36,036 nucleotides of DNA from an uncultured Actinomycetes bacterium (GTDB lineage: Bacteria; Actinomycetota; Actinomycetes; Mycobacteriales; Mycobacteriaceae), in the NCBI GenBank assembly GCA_903862565.1, contig CAIOYU010000643.1, positions 1-36,036 on the forward strand, in the 5' to 3' direction. Within the stretch, counting starts at the first letter, position 1; the number at the start of each line of letters is the position of its first letter. The notes below the pieces were generated by a model. It saw only the letters and a list, made by a program, of their open reading frames with translations. It was not told the DNA's origin and ran no database searches. This document shows, piece by piece, positions 19,406 to 27,634 of the stretch. A program made the position numbers and the translations under genes.

Positions 19406-19479
19406 TGCCCTCGGTGAGATTCGAACTCACACTGCACGGGTTTTGAATCCGTTTCCTCTGCCAGTTGGGATACGAGGGC
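19406..19479 (-). tRNA. tRNA with CAA anticodon (formally tRNA-Leu), short variable loop
   Basis: Minus strand gccctcg-ta-tcccaactggcagagga-a-acgga-ttCAAaa-cccgt-gcagt-gtgag-ttcgaat-ctcac-cgagggc-a: 7-bp acceptor, perfect 5-bp T-stem, TTCGAAT loop, anticodon stem with one A-C mismatch. Confidence 0.85.
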
Positions 19480-19621
19480 GGCAGGTAGTCGCGCGGTGCC
19501 CGAAGACGAACGCGGTGCTTAAGGATAAATGATCGTCGGCGGGTGCCGACGCGGGTGCCCCACCGGAAGAGATGCGGTGCCCGCACGTGCCGGAGTGGGC
19601 CGCTGGCGTCACAATGACCCC

Positions 19622-20269
19622 ATGAGTACCGGCGAGACGCTTCCCCCCGAATCCACCAGGTCGCCCAGGCGCGTCCTGATCGCCGAGGATGAGGCCCTGA
19701 TCCGGCTGGACCTCGCGGAGATGCTCCGCGAAGAGGGCTATGACGTGGTTGGGGAGGCCGGTGACGGTCAGGAAGCCGTCGAGTTGGCCGAAAGCCTGCG
19801 GCCCGACCTGGTGATTATGGACGTCAAGATGCCCCGCCGCGACGGCATTGATGCGGCGGCCGAGATCGCCGCGAAGCGCATCGCGCCCGTCGTCGTGCTC
19901 ACCGCCTTCAGCCAGCGAGACCTCGTCGAGAAGGCGCGCGACGCCGGGGCGATGGCCTACCTGGTCAAGCCGTTCTCGATCAGTGACCTGATCCCGGCGA
20001 TCGAACTGGCTGCGAGCCGGTTCGCCGAGATCACCGGGCTGGAGCGCGAGGTCGCTGACCTGAGCGAACGGTTGGAAGCGCGGAAGCTCATCGAGCGCGC
20101 GAAGGGACTGCTGCAGGCCAAGCACGCGATGACCGAGCCCGAGGCGTTCAAGTGGATGCAGCGTGCCGCCATGGACCAGCGCACATCCATGAAGAAGGTG
20201 GCCGAGGTGGTCCTCGAGACGTTGGAGACTCCCAGTCAGCCGGGATCCGGCGGCGCTGAACCACGCTGA
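19622..20269 (+). CDS. pdtaR: ANTAR-domain response regulator, PdtaR-like
   Basis: Receiver domain 'RVLIAEDEALIRLDLAEMLREEGYDVVGEAGDGQEAVELAESLRPDLVIMDVKMPRRDG' and ANTAR tail 'LIERAKGLLQAKHAMTEPEAFKWMQRAAMDQRTSMKKVAEVVL'; start trimmed to ATG 19622. Confidence 0.93.
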   Translation: MSTGETLPPESTRSPRRVLIAEDEALIRLDLAEMLREEGYDVVGEAGDGQEAVELAESLRPDLVIMDVKMPRRDGIDAAAEIAAKRIAPVVVLTAFSQRDLVEKARDAGAMAYLVKPFSISDLIPAIELAASRFAEITGLEREVADLSERLEARKLIERAKGLLQAKHAMTEPEAFKWMQRAAMDQRTSMKKVAEVVLETLETPSQPGSGGAEPR

Positions 20270-20329
20270 CAGCGGGCGTTCGGGCTATGATCACGGGCAT
20301 CCCGGCCCGGCCCCGGCTATCTTCTACTC

Positions 20330-20350
20330 GAAGCTTCCACCCGAAGCTTC
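20330..20350. promoter_or_regulatory. Two direct copies of the palindrome GAAGCTTC upstream of the liv-type operon
   Basis: GAAGCTTC at 20330-20337 and 20343-20350 (within cgaagcttcc repeats). Confidence 0.4.
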
Positions 20351-20414
20351 CGCCCAAAGTCGTCGACGCCCCGTGTTGATGCCGGTCCTACGAACTACCC
20401 ACCTGGAGGTAAAC

Positions 20415-21659
20415 GTGCGCGCTCGTGCGACACGACATGCAATCGCCGTGAGCTCGGCGGCCCTGACCATGCTCGGTATCGCAGGCTGCAGCCAGCCGGC
20501 GCCAACCAGCGAGACGAGCAATAGCGCATCGTCGGCCAGCACGACAGCCGCTCCTGCCGAACTCAAGATCGTCGAACAGGTGCAGATCGACCAGAACGGC
20601 GCCGAGGTCAAGCCAGAGGCCGGAGTCCTCGCCGCCGACCCTGCCGGCGACGGCAAGGCCACGTGCGCCCCGGTGGCCCTTGCGATGGCCGGCGCTCTCA
20701 ATGGGCCCGATGCCGCGCTGGGCATCAACATCAAGAACGGCGTCCAGATGGCGCTGGACAAGCACAACGCCGCCAATCCCGGCTGCCAGATCGACCTGAA
20801 GACCTTCGACACCGAAGGTGATCCGCAGAAGGCCACTGCGATTGCGCCGCAGATCGTCGACGATGCGACGATCGTCGGCCTCGTGGGTCCCGCATTTTCC
20901 GGTGAGACCAAGGCCACCGGCGGAGTGTTCGACCAGGCCGGCCTACTGTCCGCGACCGCCTCGGCGACCAACGTGACGCTGTCCGAACAGGGTTGGAAGA
21001 CGTTCTTCCGTGGGCTGGCCAACGATGGCGTTCAGGGTCCGTCGGTCGCCAACTACATGAAGACCACCCTCGGGGACAAGAAGGTCTGCGTCGTCGACGA
21101 CAGCACCGACTACGGCAGCGGCCTGGCCAAGGCCGTGCGCGACACCCTCGGCCCGGTCGCCGACGCCGCCTGCAACATCTCGGTCAAGAAGGGCGACAAG
21201 GACTTCTCCGCCGCAGTGACCCAGGTCAAGGGCGCCGGGCCGGACTCGGTGTTCTACGCGGGTTACTACGCGGAGGCCGCTCCGTTCGTCCAGCAGTTGC
21301 GCGACGCCGGCTTCACCGGGAAGTTCGCCAGCGCCGACGGCACCAAGGACCCTGAATTCGTCAAGCAGGCCGGTCAGGCTGCCAAGGATGCCGTGCTGGC
21401 CTGCCCGTGTGGCCCGGCCTCGAAGGCTTTCTCCGACGAGTACACCAAGAAGTTCAGCCAGGCCCCCGGCACCTACAGCACCGAGGGCTACGACCTGGGC
21501 ACCATCCTGGCCAAGGGCATCGACTCCGGTGCCGTCACCCGGGAAGCCCTGCTGGACTACGTCCACAAGTACGACGGCCAGGGTGTGGCCCGCAAGTACC
21601 AGTGGACCGACACCGGTGAGCTCACCACCACGCTGATCTGGATCTACAAGGTCCAGTAG
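20415..21659 (+). CDS. Branched-chain amino-acid ABC transporter substrate-binding lipoprotein
   Basis: GTG 20415 preceded by ggaggt; lipobox 'LGIAGCSQ'; 'INIKNGVQMALDKHNAANPGCQIDLKTFDTEGDPQKA' periplasmic-binding pattern. Confidence 0.92.
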   Translation: MRARATRHAIAVSSAALTMLGIAGCSQPAPTSETSNSASSASTTAAPAELKIVEQVQIDQNGAEVKPEAGVLAADPAGDGKATCAPVALAMAGALNGPDAALGINIKNGVQMALDKHNAANPGCQIDLKTFDTEGDPQKATAIAPQIVDDATIVGLVGPAFSGETKATGGVFDQAGLLSATASATNVTLSEQGWKTFFRGLANDGVQGPSVANYMKTTLGDKKVCVVDDSTDYGSGLAKAVRDTLGPVADAACNISVKKGDKDFSAAVTQVKGAGPDSVFYAGYYAEAAPFVQQLRDAGFTGKFASADGTKDPEFVKQAGQAAKDAVLACPCGPASKAFSDEYTKKFSQAPGTYSTEGYDLGTILAKGIDSGAVTREALLDYVHKYDGQGVARKYQWTDTGELTTTLIWIYKVQ

Positions 21660-21672
21660 TCGCATCGGGCGG

Positions 21673-21711
21673 ACGCGTCCGGACGCCTGAATTCGGGCCA
21701 GCCGGACGCGT
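21673..21711 (+). promoter_or_regulatory. Intercistronic hairpin between substrate-binding and permease genes
   Basis: acgcgtccgg (21673-21682) / ccggacgcgt (21702-21711), perfect 10-bp stem, 19-nt loop. Confidence 0.5.
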
Positions 21712-21747
21712 TCTCGTCAGCGATACACACAAGGAGTCCGTCCCGGG

Positions 21748-22785
21748 ATGATCCACGACTGTCTCAGCCAGTGCGTCTACCTCGCCGGTGATATCGGTTT
21801 CAACATCGAGAACCTGCGAAAAGGCTTCTGGCAGTTGACCGTCGACGGCCTGGCCTGGGGAGCGATTTACGCGCTTGTCGCCGTCGGCTACACCCTGGTT
21901 TTCGGTGTGCTGAGGCTGATCAACTTCGCGCACTCAGAGATCTTCATGCTCGGAATGTTCGGTGCTTACTTCTGTCTCGACATCATCCTGGGCTTCACCC
22001 CCAGCGGCAACGCCTACAACCGGGGGGTGCCGCTGACGGTGCTGTACCTGGGCTTGGCGATGCTGTTCGCGATGCTGGTATCAGGTTTGGCGGCAGTCGG
22101 ATTGGAGGCGGTTGCCTACCGGCCGCTGCGCCGACGCAACGCCCGTTCGCTGACGTTTCTGATCACCGCAATCGGCATGTCGTTCGTGCTTCAGGAGTTC
22201 GTGCATTTCGTGCTGCCTAAGATCCTCAAAGGCTACGGCGGCAGCAACGCCCAGCAGCCGATCATCCTGGTGCAGCCCAAGACCCAGTTCCACGTCTTCG
22301 GAGCCTCGGTCACGAACATCACTCTGGTGATAATCATTTCCGCTCTGGTTCTGGCCAGGCTGACCTACCTTTTCGTCCATCACACGAAGTTCGGTCGCGG
22401 CATCCGGGCCGTCGCGCAGGATCCTACGACCGCGACGCTGATGGGGGTTTCGCGTGAGCGCATCATCATGACGACGTTTTTGATCGGCGGCGCCCTCGCC
22501 GGCGCCGCTGCACTGCTGTACACCCTGCGGGTGCCGCAGGGCATCATCTATTCCGGCGGTTTCCTGCTGGGAATCAAGGCCTTCTCCGCGGCCGTACTGG
22601 GAGGGATCGGTAACTTGCGGGGCGCCCTTCTGGGCGGTCTACTGCTGGGCATCATGGAGAACTACGGTCAGGCTGTCTTCGGAACCCAGTGGCGCGACGT
22701 CGTCGCGTTCGTTCTTCTGGTGCTCGTGTTGCTGGTCCGACCCACCGGGATTCTCGGTGAGAGCCTCGCGAAGGCACGCGCATGA
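21748..22785 (+). CDS. Branched-chain amino-acid ABC transporter permease (LivH type)
   Basis: 'GLAWGAIYALVAVGYTLVFGVLRLINFAHSEIFMLGMFGAYF'. Confidence 0.93.
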   Translation: MIHDCLSQCVYLAGDIGFNIENLRKGFWQLTVDGLAWGAIYALVAVGYTLVFGVLRLINFAHSEIFMLGMFGAYFCLDIILGFTPSGNAYNRGVPLTVLYLGLAMLFAMLVSGLAAVGLEAVAYRPLRRRNARSLTFLITAIGMSFVLQEFVHFVLPKILKGYGGSNAQQPIILVQPKTQFHVFGASVTNITLVIIISALVLARLTYLFVHHTKFGRGIRAVAQDPTTATLMGVSRERIIMTTFLIGGALAGAAALLYTLRVPQGIIYSGGFLLGIKAFSAAVLGGIGNLRGALLGGLLLGIMENYGQAVFGTQWRDVVAFVLLVLVLLVRPTGILGESLAKARA

Positions 22786-23960
22786 CGCACCGCGCGACGA
22801 GCACCGTGTTGGCCCCCGGTGACCGCCTCCGCGGGTGGTGGTCAGAGTTGACGCGGGTCCAGAAGTGGGGCTTCGGTGTCCTCGGTTTCGGTGCCCTGGC
22901 GCTTCTCCCGATCTACACACCGTCGTTTCTGAAGACACCGGGTATCAGCTTCGGCGGCACCATGGCCCAATTCGCGATGGTGGCCATCATCGCCATCGGC
23001 CTCAACGTCGTGGTCGGCCAGGCGGGTCTGCTCGACCTCGGTTACGTCGGCTTCTATGCCGTCGGCGCCTATACCGTCGCGCTTCTCACCAGCCCCGACA
23101 GCCCATGGAACAGGGTGAGTCCCAACGGTTTTCTGAACGAGAACTGGGCATGGCTGTCCTGTGTGCCGATCGCCATGATGGTTACTGCGCTGGCAGGTCT
23201 GATTCTGGGTATCCCCACGCTGCGGTTGCGCGGTGACTACCTGGCCATCGTCACTCTCGGCTTCGGCGAGATCATCCGCTTGCTCGCCGACAACCTTTCA
23301 AGCGTCACCAATGGCCCCCGCGGCCTCAACGAAGTCGCCTACCCGCACATCGGGGCCACCTCCACGTTGCCCGACGGGATGTTCTCCAGCGGCAATTCCC
23401 ACGGGCAGGCGAACTACGGCACCTGGTGGTTCTGGCTCGGGCTCATCCTCATGGTGGCGATCCTGATGCTGGTCGGGAACCTCGAACGCAGTCGGGTAGG
23501 TAGGGCCTGGGTCGCCATCCGCGAGGACGAGGACGCCGCGGAGGTCATGGGCGTCAACACCTTCCGCTTCAAACTGTGGGCATTCGTGATCGGCGCAGCG
23601 ATAGGCGGACTTTCCGGAGCGCTCTACGCCGGGCAGGTGCAGTACGTCGCGCCGCCGACGTTCAACATCATCAACTCGATGCTGTTCCTCTCTGCGGTGG
23701 TGCTCGGCGGGCAGGGCAACAAACTGGGCGTGATCTTCGGGGCGTTCGTCATCGTCTACCTGCCGAACCGACTGCTCGGCGTGCACGTCGCCGGGATCAA
23801 CCTCGGGGACTTGAAATACCTGTTCTTCGGTCTGGCGCTGGTGGTCCTGATGATCTTCCGGCCGCAGGGTCTGTTCCCGGTGCGACAGCAGCTGCTCACC
23901 TACGGCAAGTCGGCACGCAAACTGCTCTCCCGCGCGGACGACAGCAAGGCGGCGGCGTGA
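22782..23960 (+). CDS. Branched-chain amino-acid ABC transporter permease (LivM type)
   Basis: '[34 protein letters not shown]', '[23 protein letters not shown]'. Confidence 0.93.
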   Translation: MTHRATSTVLAPGDRLRGWWSELTRVQKWGFGVLGFGALALLPIYTPSFLKTPGISFGGTMAQFAMVAIIAIGLNVVVGQAGLLDLGYVGFYAVGAYTVALLTSPDSPWNRVSPNGFLNENWAWLSCVPIAMMVTALAGLILGIPTLRLRGDYLAIVTLGFGEIIRLLADNLSSVTNGPRGLNEVAYPHIGATSTLPDGMFSSGNSHGQANYGTWWFWLGLILMVAILMLVGNLERSRVGRAWVAIREDEDAAEVMGVNTFRFKLWAFVIGAAIGGLSGALYAGQVQYVAPPTFNIINSMLFLSAVVLGGQGNKLGVIFGAFVIVYLPNRLLGVHVAGINLGDLKYLFFGLALVVLMIFRPQGLFPVRQQLLTYGKSARKLLSRADDSKAAA

Positions 23961-24793
23961 TGGAGCCGGTGCTCGATGAGGAGATGGCCGCGCTGCACCG
24001 TGATGTCGGAGTGGCAGCTGGGGAAAATCTGTTGGAGGCAAAGGATCTCACCGTCAAGTTCGGCGGGCTCACGGCCCTCGACGAGGTGAGCTTCGAGATC
24101 CGGAGGGGTGAGATCCTCGGCTTGATCGGCCCGAACGGTGCCGGCAAGACCACCTGCTTCAACGCGATCACCGGTGTCTACCGCCCCACCTCGGGATCGG
24201 TGACCTTCGATGGGTCGGCCCTGGGCCGGATGAAGCGGCACCAGATCACGCGCCTGGGTATCGCACGGACCTTCCAGAACATCCGGCTGTGGGGCGAGAT
24301 GACCGCGCTGGAGAACGTCGTGGTCGGTACCGATGCCCGGCACAAGACCTCGGTACCCGGGGCGCTGTTCCGAGGTCCGCGCCACCGTCGCGAGGAACTC
24401 GACGCCATCGAACGTGCGGCCGCGCTGCTGGAGTTCGTCGGAATCGCCGACCGGGGCGAGGAGAAGGCCAAAAACCTGCCCTACGGCGACCAGCGCCGGC
24501 TGGAGATCGCCCGTGCGCTGGCCACCGAACCCAAGCTGCTCTGCCTGGACGAACCTGCGGCCGGTTTCAATCCGAGCGAGAAGGCTGCGCTCATAGACCT
24601 CATCCGCGCCATCCGCGACGACGGCTACACCGTGCTACTGATCGAACACGACATGCGCCTGGTGATGGGGGTGACCGACCGGATCGTCGTGCTGGAGTTC
24701 GGCCGCAAGATCGCCGACGGTCTGCCCGCCGATATCCGTGACGACCCCGCAGTGATCGCCGCCTATCTGGGGGTTCCCGATGACCAACTCTGA
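23960..24793 (+). CDS. Branched-chain amino-acid ABC transporter ATP-binding protein (LivG type)
   Basis: Walker A '[16 protein letters not shown]', '[17 protein letters not shown]', '[15 protein letters not shown]'; start trimmed to ATG 23960. Confidence 0.93.
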   Translation: MEPVLDEEMAALHRDVGVAAGENLLEAKDLTVKFGGLTALDEVSFEIRRGEILGLIGPNGAGKTTCFNAITGVYRPTSGSVTFDGSALGRMKRHQITRLGIARTFQNIRLWGEMTALENVVVGTDARHKTSVPGALFRGPRHRREELDAIERAAALLEFVGIADRGEEKAKNLPYGDQRRLEIARALATEPKLLCLDEPAAGFNPSEKAALIDLIRAIRDDGYTVLLIEHDMRLVMGVTDRIVVLEFGRKIADGLPADIRDDPAVIAAYLGVPDDQL

Positions 24794-25547
24794 GGCTGCG
24801 GCGATGAGCGACTCGCGCGCAGGGCAGACGGCACTGCTCGAAGTCCGCGATGTCAAAGTCAGCTACGGCAGAATCGAAGCGCTGCATGGTGTCTCGCTGG
24901 TGGTCAACCACGGCGAGTTGGTGACGCTCCTGGGATCCAACGGCGCCGGAAAGACCACGCTGATGCGGGCGATATCCGGGTTGCGGCCGCTGTCGGCGGG
25001 TTCGGTGTGGTTCGACGGCCGGGATATCAGCAAGGTCAAGGCCCATCAGCGGGCCATCGAGGGCCTGGTCCAGGCGCCTGAGGGGCGTGGCGTGTTCCCG
25101 GGGATGACCGTGACGGAGAACCTCGAAATGGGTTGCTACGGGAGGAAGTTCGAGTCCAAGGCGGCTCACGACGAACGCCTTGACTGGGTTTTTGGGACCT
25201 TCCCGCGGCTTGCGGAACGCCGCAAGCAGATGGGTGGGACGCTCTCCGGCGGAGAACAGCAGATGCTTGCCATTGGGCGGGCACTCATGGCCCGGCCGCG
25301 CGTGCTACTGCTCGACGAGCCGTCGATGGGTCTGGCGCCCATGATGATTTCGCAGATCTTCAAAATCATCGCCGAGATCAATGCATTGGGTACGACGGTG
25401 CTGCTGGTGGAACAGAACGCCCAGCAAGCGCTGACCCGTTCCGATCGCGCGTACATCCTGGAGACCGGCTACGTGACACGCGAAGGCTCGGCGCGGGAAT
25501 TGTTGGCCGACGACAGTATTCGTGCGGCGTATCTCGGGGTCGCTTAG
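24780..25547 (+). CDS. Branched-chain amino-acid ABC transporter ATP-binding protein (LivF type)
   Basis: 'GSNGAGKTTLMRAISG', 'LSGGEQQMLAIGRALMA', 'LLLDEPSMGLAP'. Confidence 0.93.
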   Translation: MTNSEAAAMSDSRAGQTALLEVRDVKVSYGRIEALHGVSLVVNHGELVTLLGSNGAGKTTLMRAISGLRPLSAGSVWFDGRDISKVKAHQRAIEGLVQAPEGRGVFPGMTVTENLEMGCYGRKFESKAAHDERLDWVFGTFPRLAERRKQMGGTLSGGEQQMLAIGRALMARPRVLLLDEPSMGLAPMMISQIFKIIAEINALGTTVLLVEQNAQQALTRSDRAYILETGYVTREGSARELLADDSIRAAYLGVA

Positions 25548-25548
25548 C

Positions 25549-25815
25549 CTAGTCGTCGATCTGGAAGCGCTTCACCTTGGACGTCGCGCCCGAGACGAGG
25601 TGGACACGGCTCGGCGGCAGACCGAGGTGTTCGGCGAGCACCTTGGTCACGGCTGCGGTGGCCTTGCCCTCAATTGCCCGCTCGCGCACATAGATCGTCA
25701 GGGAGCCGTTATCGTCGGCCTCCACCAGCGGTCCCTTCTTGCTACCCGGTTTGACCGTCACCACGACGTCGAACGTCGAGTCGTTGTCGCGTTTTCCGCT
25801 AGATCGCGCCATCAA
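25549..25815 (-). CDS. DUF167/YggU family protein
   Basis: 'VVVTVKPGSKKGPLVEADDNGSLTIYVRERAIEGKATAAVTKVLAEHLGLPPSRVHLVSGATSKVKRFQI'. Confidence 0.85.
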   Translation of the reverse strand: MMARSSGKRDNDSTFDVVVTVKPGSKKGPLVEADDNGSLTIYVRERAIEGKATAAVTKVLAEHLGLPPSRVHLVSGATSKVKRFQIDD

Positions 25816-25850
25816 GTCGACGTTCGGCGCACGACGGTCTGGCTCACCTG

Positions 25851-27164
25851 TCAGCGCGCCACAATCACCGACGAGCCGTGACCGAACAAGCCCTGGTTTG
25901 CGGTGACGCCGACGGTGGCGCCCTCGACCTGTCGCCCGTCGGCCTGCCCGCGCAACTGCCAGGTCAGTTCACACACCTGCGCAATCGCCTGAGCCGGGAT
26001 CGCCTCGCCGAAACAGGCCAGGCCGCCGGACGGATTGACCGGAATGCGTCCACCGACCGCGGTGGCGCCCGACCGCAGCAACTGCTCGGCCTCGCCCTTG
26101 GCACACAGGCCCAGGTGCTCGTACCAGTCGAGTTCCAGCGCGGTGGACAAGTCGTAGACCTCCGCCAGGCTCAGGTCCTCCGGTCCGATGCCGGCTTCGG
26201 CGTAGGCGACATCGAGGATGTGGTCCTTGAACGCCCGATCGGGGGCAGGCACGACGGCGGTGGAATCGGTGGCGATGTCGGGCAGCTCGGGCAGGTGCTG
26301 CGGGTAGACCGGCGTCGCGCAGGACACCGCCCGCACCGACGGCACCCCGGCCGTCGACCCCAGGTGTTTCTCGGTGAAGGCCCTGCTCGCCACGACCAAC
26401 GCGGCCCCGCCATCGGAGGTGGCGCAGATGTCCAGAAGGCGCAGTGGGTCGGACACCACCGGGCTGGCCAGGACGTCGGCGATCGAGCTTTCCTTGCGGT
26501 AGCGGGCATTCGGGTTGTTCAGTCCATGGCGGGAGTTCTTGACCTTCACCGCCGCGAAGTCCTCCAACGTCGCGCCGTACAGGTCCATCCGGCGGCGGGC
26601 CAGCAGCGCGAAGTAGACGGTGTTGGTGGCGCCGATCAGGTGGAACCGCTGCCAGTCCGGGTCGGTGCGGCGCTCCCCGCCGACCGGGGCGAAGAACCCC
26701 TTCGGGGTGGTGTCGGCGCCCACCACCAGTGCCACGTCGCACAGCCCGGCCAGGATCTGCGCCCGGGCGGACTGCAGGGCCTGGGACCCCGACGCGCACG
26801 CGGCGTAACTCGACGACACAGGAATGCCGGTCCAGCCCAGTTTCTGGGCGAACGTTGCACCGGCGACGAAGCCCGGATAGCCATTGCGGATGGTGTCCGC
26901 GCCGGCGACCAGCTGGATCTGTGCCCAATCCAGGCCGGCGTCGCGCAGCGCGGCTCGGGCAGCGACGACGCCGTAGTCGGTGAAGTCGCGGCCCCATTTG
27001 CCCCACGGGTGCATGCCTGCGCCGAGGATGTAGATGGGATCCGGCGGGTAGGAGCGGAGCGACCCGGGGAGCGGATCCGGCGGGTAGGAGCGGAGCGACC
27101 CGGGGAGCGGATCCGGCGGGTAGGAGCGGAGCGACCCGGGGAGCGGATCCGGCGGGTAACTCAT
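25851..27164 (-). CDS. Thiolase-like lipid-transfer protein (SCP-x/Ltp family) with repeat-derived N-terminus
   Basis: 'SSYAACASGSQALQSARAQILAG', 'NPSGGLACFGEAIPAQAIAQV', 'GLFGHGSSVIV'; ATG overlaps upstream TGA. Confidence 0.9.
   Translation of the reverse strand: MSYPPDPLPGSLRSYPPDPLPGSLRSYPPDPLPGSLRSYPPDPIYILGAGMHPWGKWGRDFTDYGVVAARAALRDAGLDWAQIQLVAGADTIRNGYPGFVAGATFAQKLGWTGIPVSSSYAACASGSQALQSARAQILAGLCDVALVVGADTTPKGFFAPVGGERRTDPDWQRFHLIGATNTVYFALLARRRMDLYGATLEDFAAVKVKNSRHGLNNPNARYRKESSIADVLASPVVSDPLRLLDICATSDGGAALVVASRAFTEKHLGSTAGVPSVRAVSCATPVYPQHLPELPDIATDSTAVVPAPDRAFKDHILDVAYAEAGIGPEDLSLAEVYDLSTALELDWYEHLGLCAKGEAEQLLRSGATAVGGRIPVNPSGGLACFGEAIPAQAIAQVCELTWQLRGQADGRQVEGATVGVTANQGLFGHGSSVIVAR
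27037..27158. repeat. 36-bp perfect tandem repeat (3 full copies plus 14 bp)
   Basis: ggatccggcgggtaggagcggagcgacccggggagc at 27037-27072, 27073-27108, 27109-27144, partial 27145-27158; encodes (SYPPDPLPGSLR)x3. Confidence 0.97.
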
Positions 27165-27607
27165 TGCGCCACCCTCCAGGCGTAGACGGAGCGCTCGACG
27201 CCGTCGTCGTCCAGATACAACGGCATCGTGGTCAGTTCCATCTCCACACCGACTTTCAGATCAGCAGCCAGCGTGCCGTCGGCGACCTTGCCCAGCACAA
27301 TGATCCCCTCGTCGGCCAACTGCACCGCGGCGATCGCGAACGGCTCGAACGGCTCCTGCTGCGGGTACGGGGGCGGTGGCTGGTAGCGGTTCTCGGTGTA
27401 GCTCCACAAGGTGCCGCGCCGGGAAAGCGCCACCGGCTCCAGTTCGTCGGCCTCGCAATTCGGGTTCGGGCAATTGCCGGCCCGCGGCGGGAAGACGTAC
27501 GTCCCGCAGCCCGGGCACTTCGCGCCGGCCAGATGGGGGGCGCCGGAATCATCGAAGGCCCACCAACCGTCGATGGCGGGGGAGTCTGGCACTCGCGAGT
27601 CCGACAC
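27161..27607 (-). CDS. DUF35 OB-fold, zinc-ribbon acyl-CoA-associated protein
   Basis: 'HLAGAKCPGCGTYVFPPRAGNCPNPNCEADELEPVALSRRGTLWSYTENRY'; GTG 27607 chosen; the 1005-aa ORF in the track is extended upstream antisense to polA. Confidence 0.88.
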   Translation of the reverse strand: MSDSRVPDSPAIDGWWAFDDSGAPHLAGAKCPGCGTYVFPPRAGNCPNPNCEADELEPVALSRRGTLWSYTENRYQPPPPYPQQEPFEPFAIAAVQLADEGIIVLGKVADGTLAADLKVGVEMELTTMPLYLDDDGVERSVYAWRVAQ

Positions 27608-27634
27608 AAAGGCAGCGTAGCCCGTGCATAGAGT

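Noticed and set aside
19317-19532. Plus ORFs 'MPSELRKRSIELSALGEIRTHTARVLNPFPLPVGIRG'
   Set aside because: This is the common mis-translation of a tRNA gene strand (tRNA 19406-19479).
27037-27158. CRISPR-like array
   Set aside because: Units are contiguous with no spacers and lie in frame in a coding sequence; minisatellite instead. No CRISPR array or cas gene was seen in the window.
25878-27185. 435-aa plus-strand ORF opposite the thiolase-like gene, including repeated 'RPGERIRRVGAE'
   Set aside because: Shadow ORF; the repeat is the 36-bp minisatellite read on the other strand.
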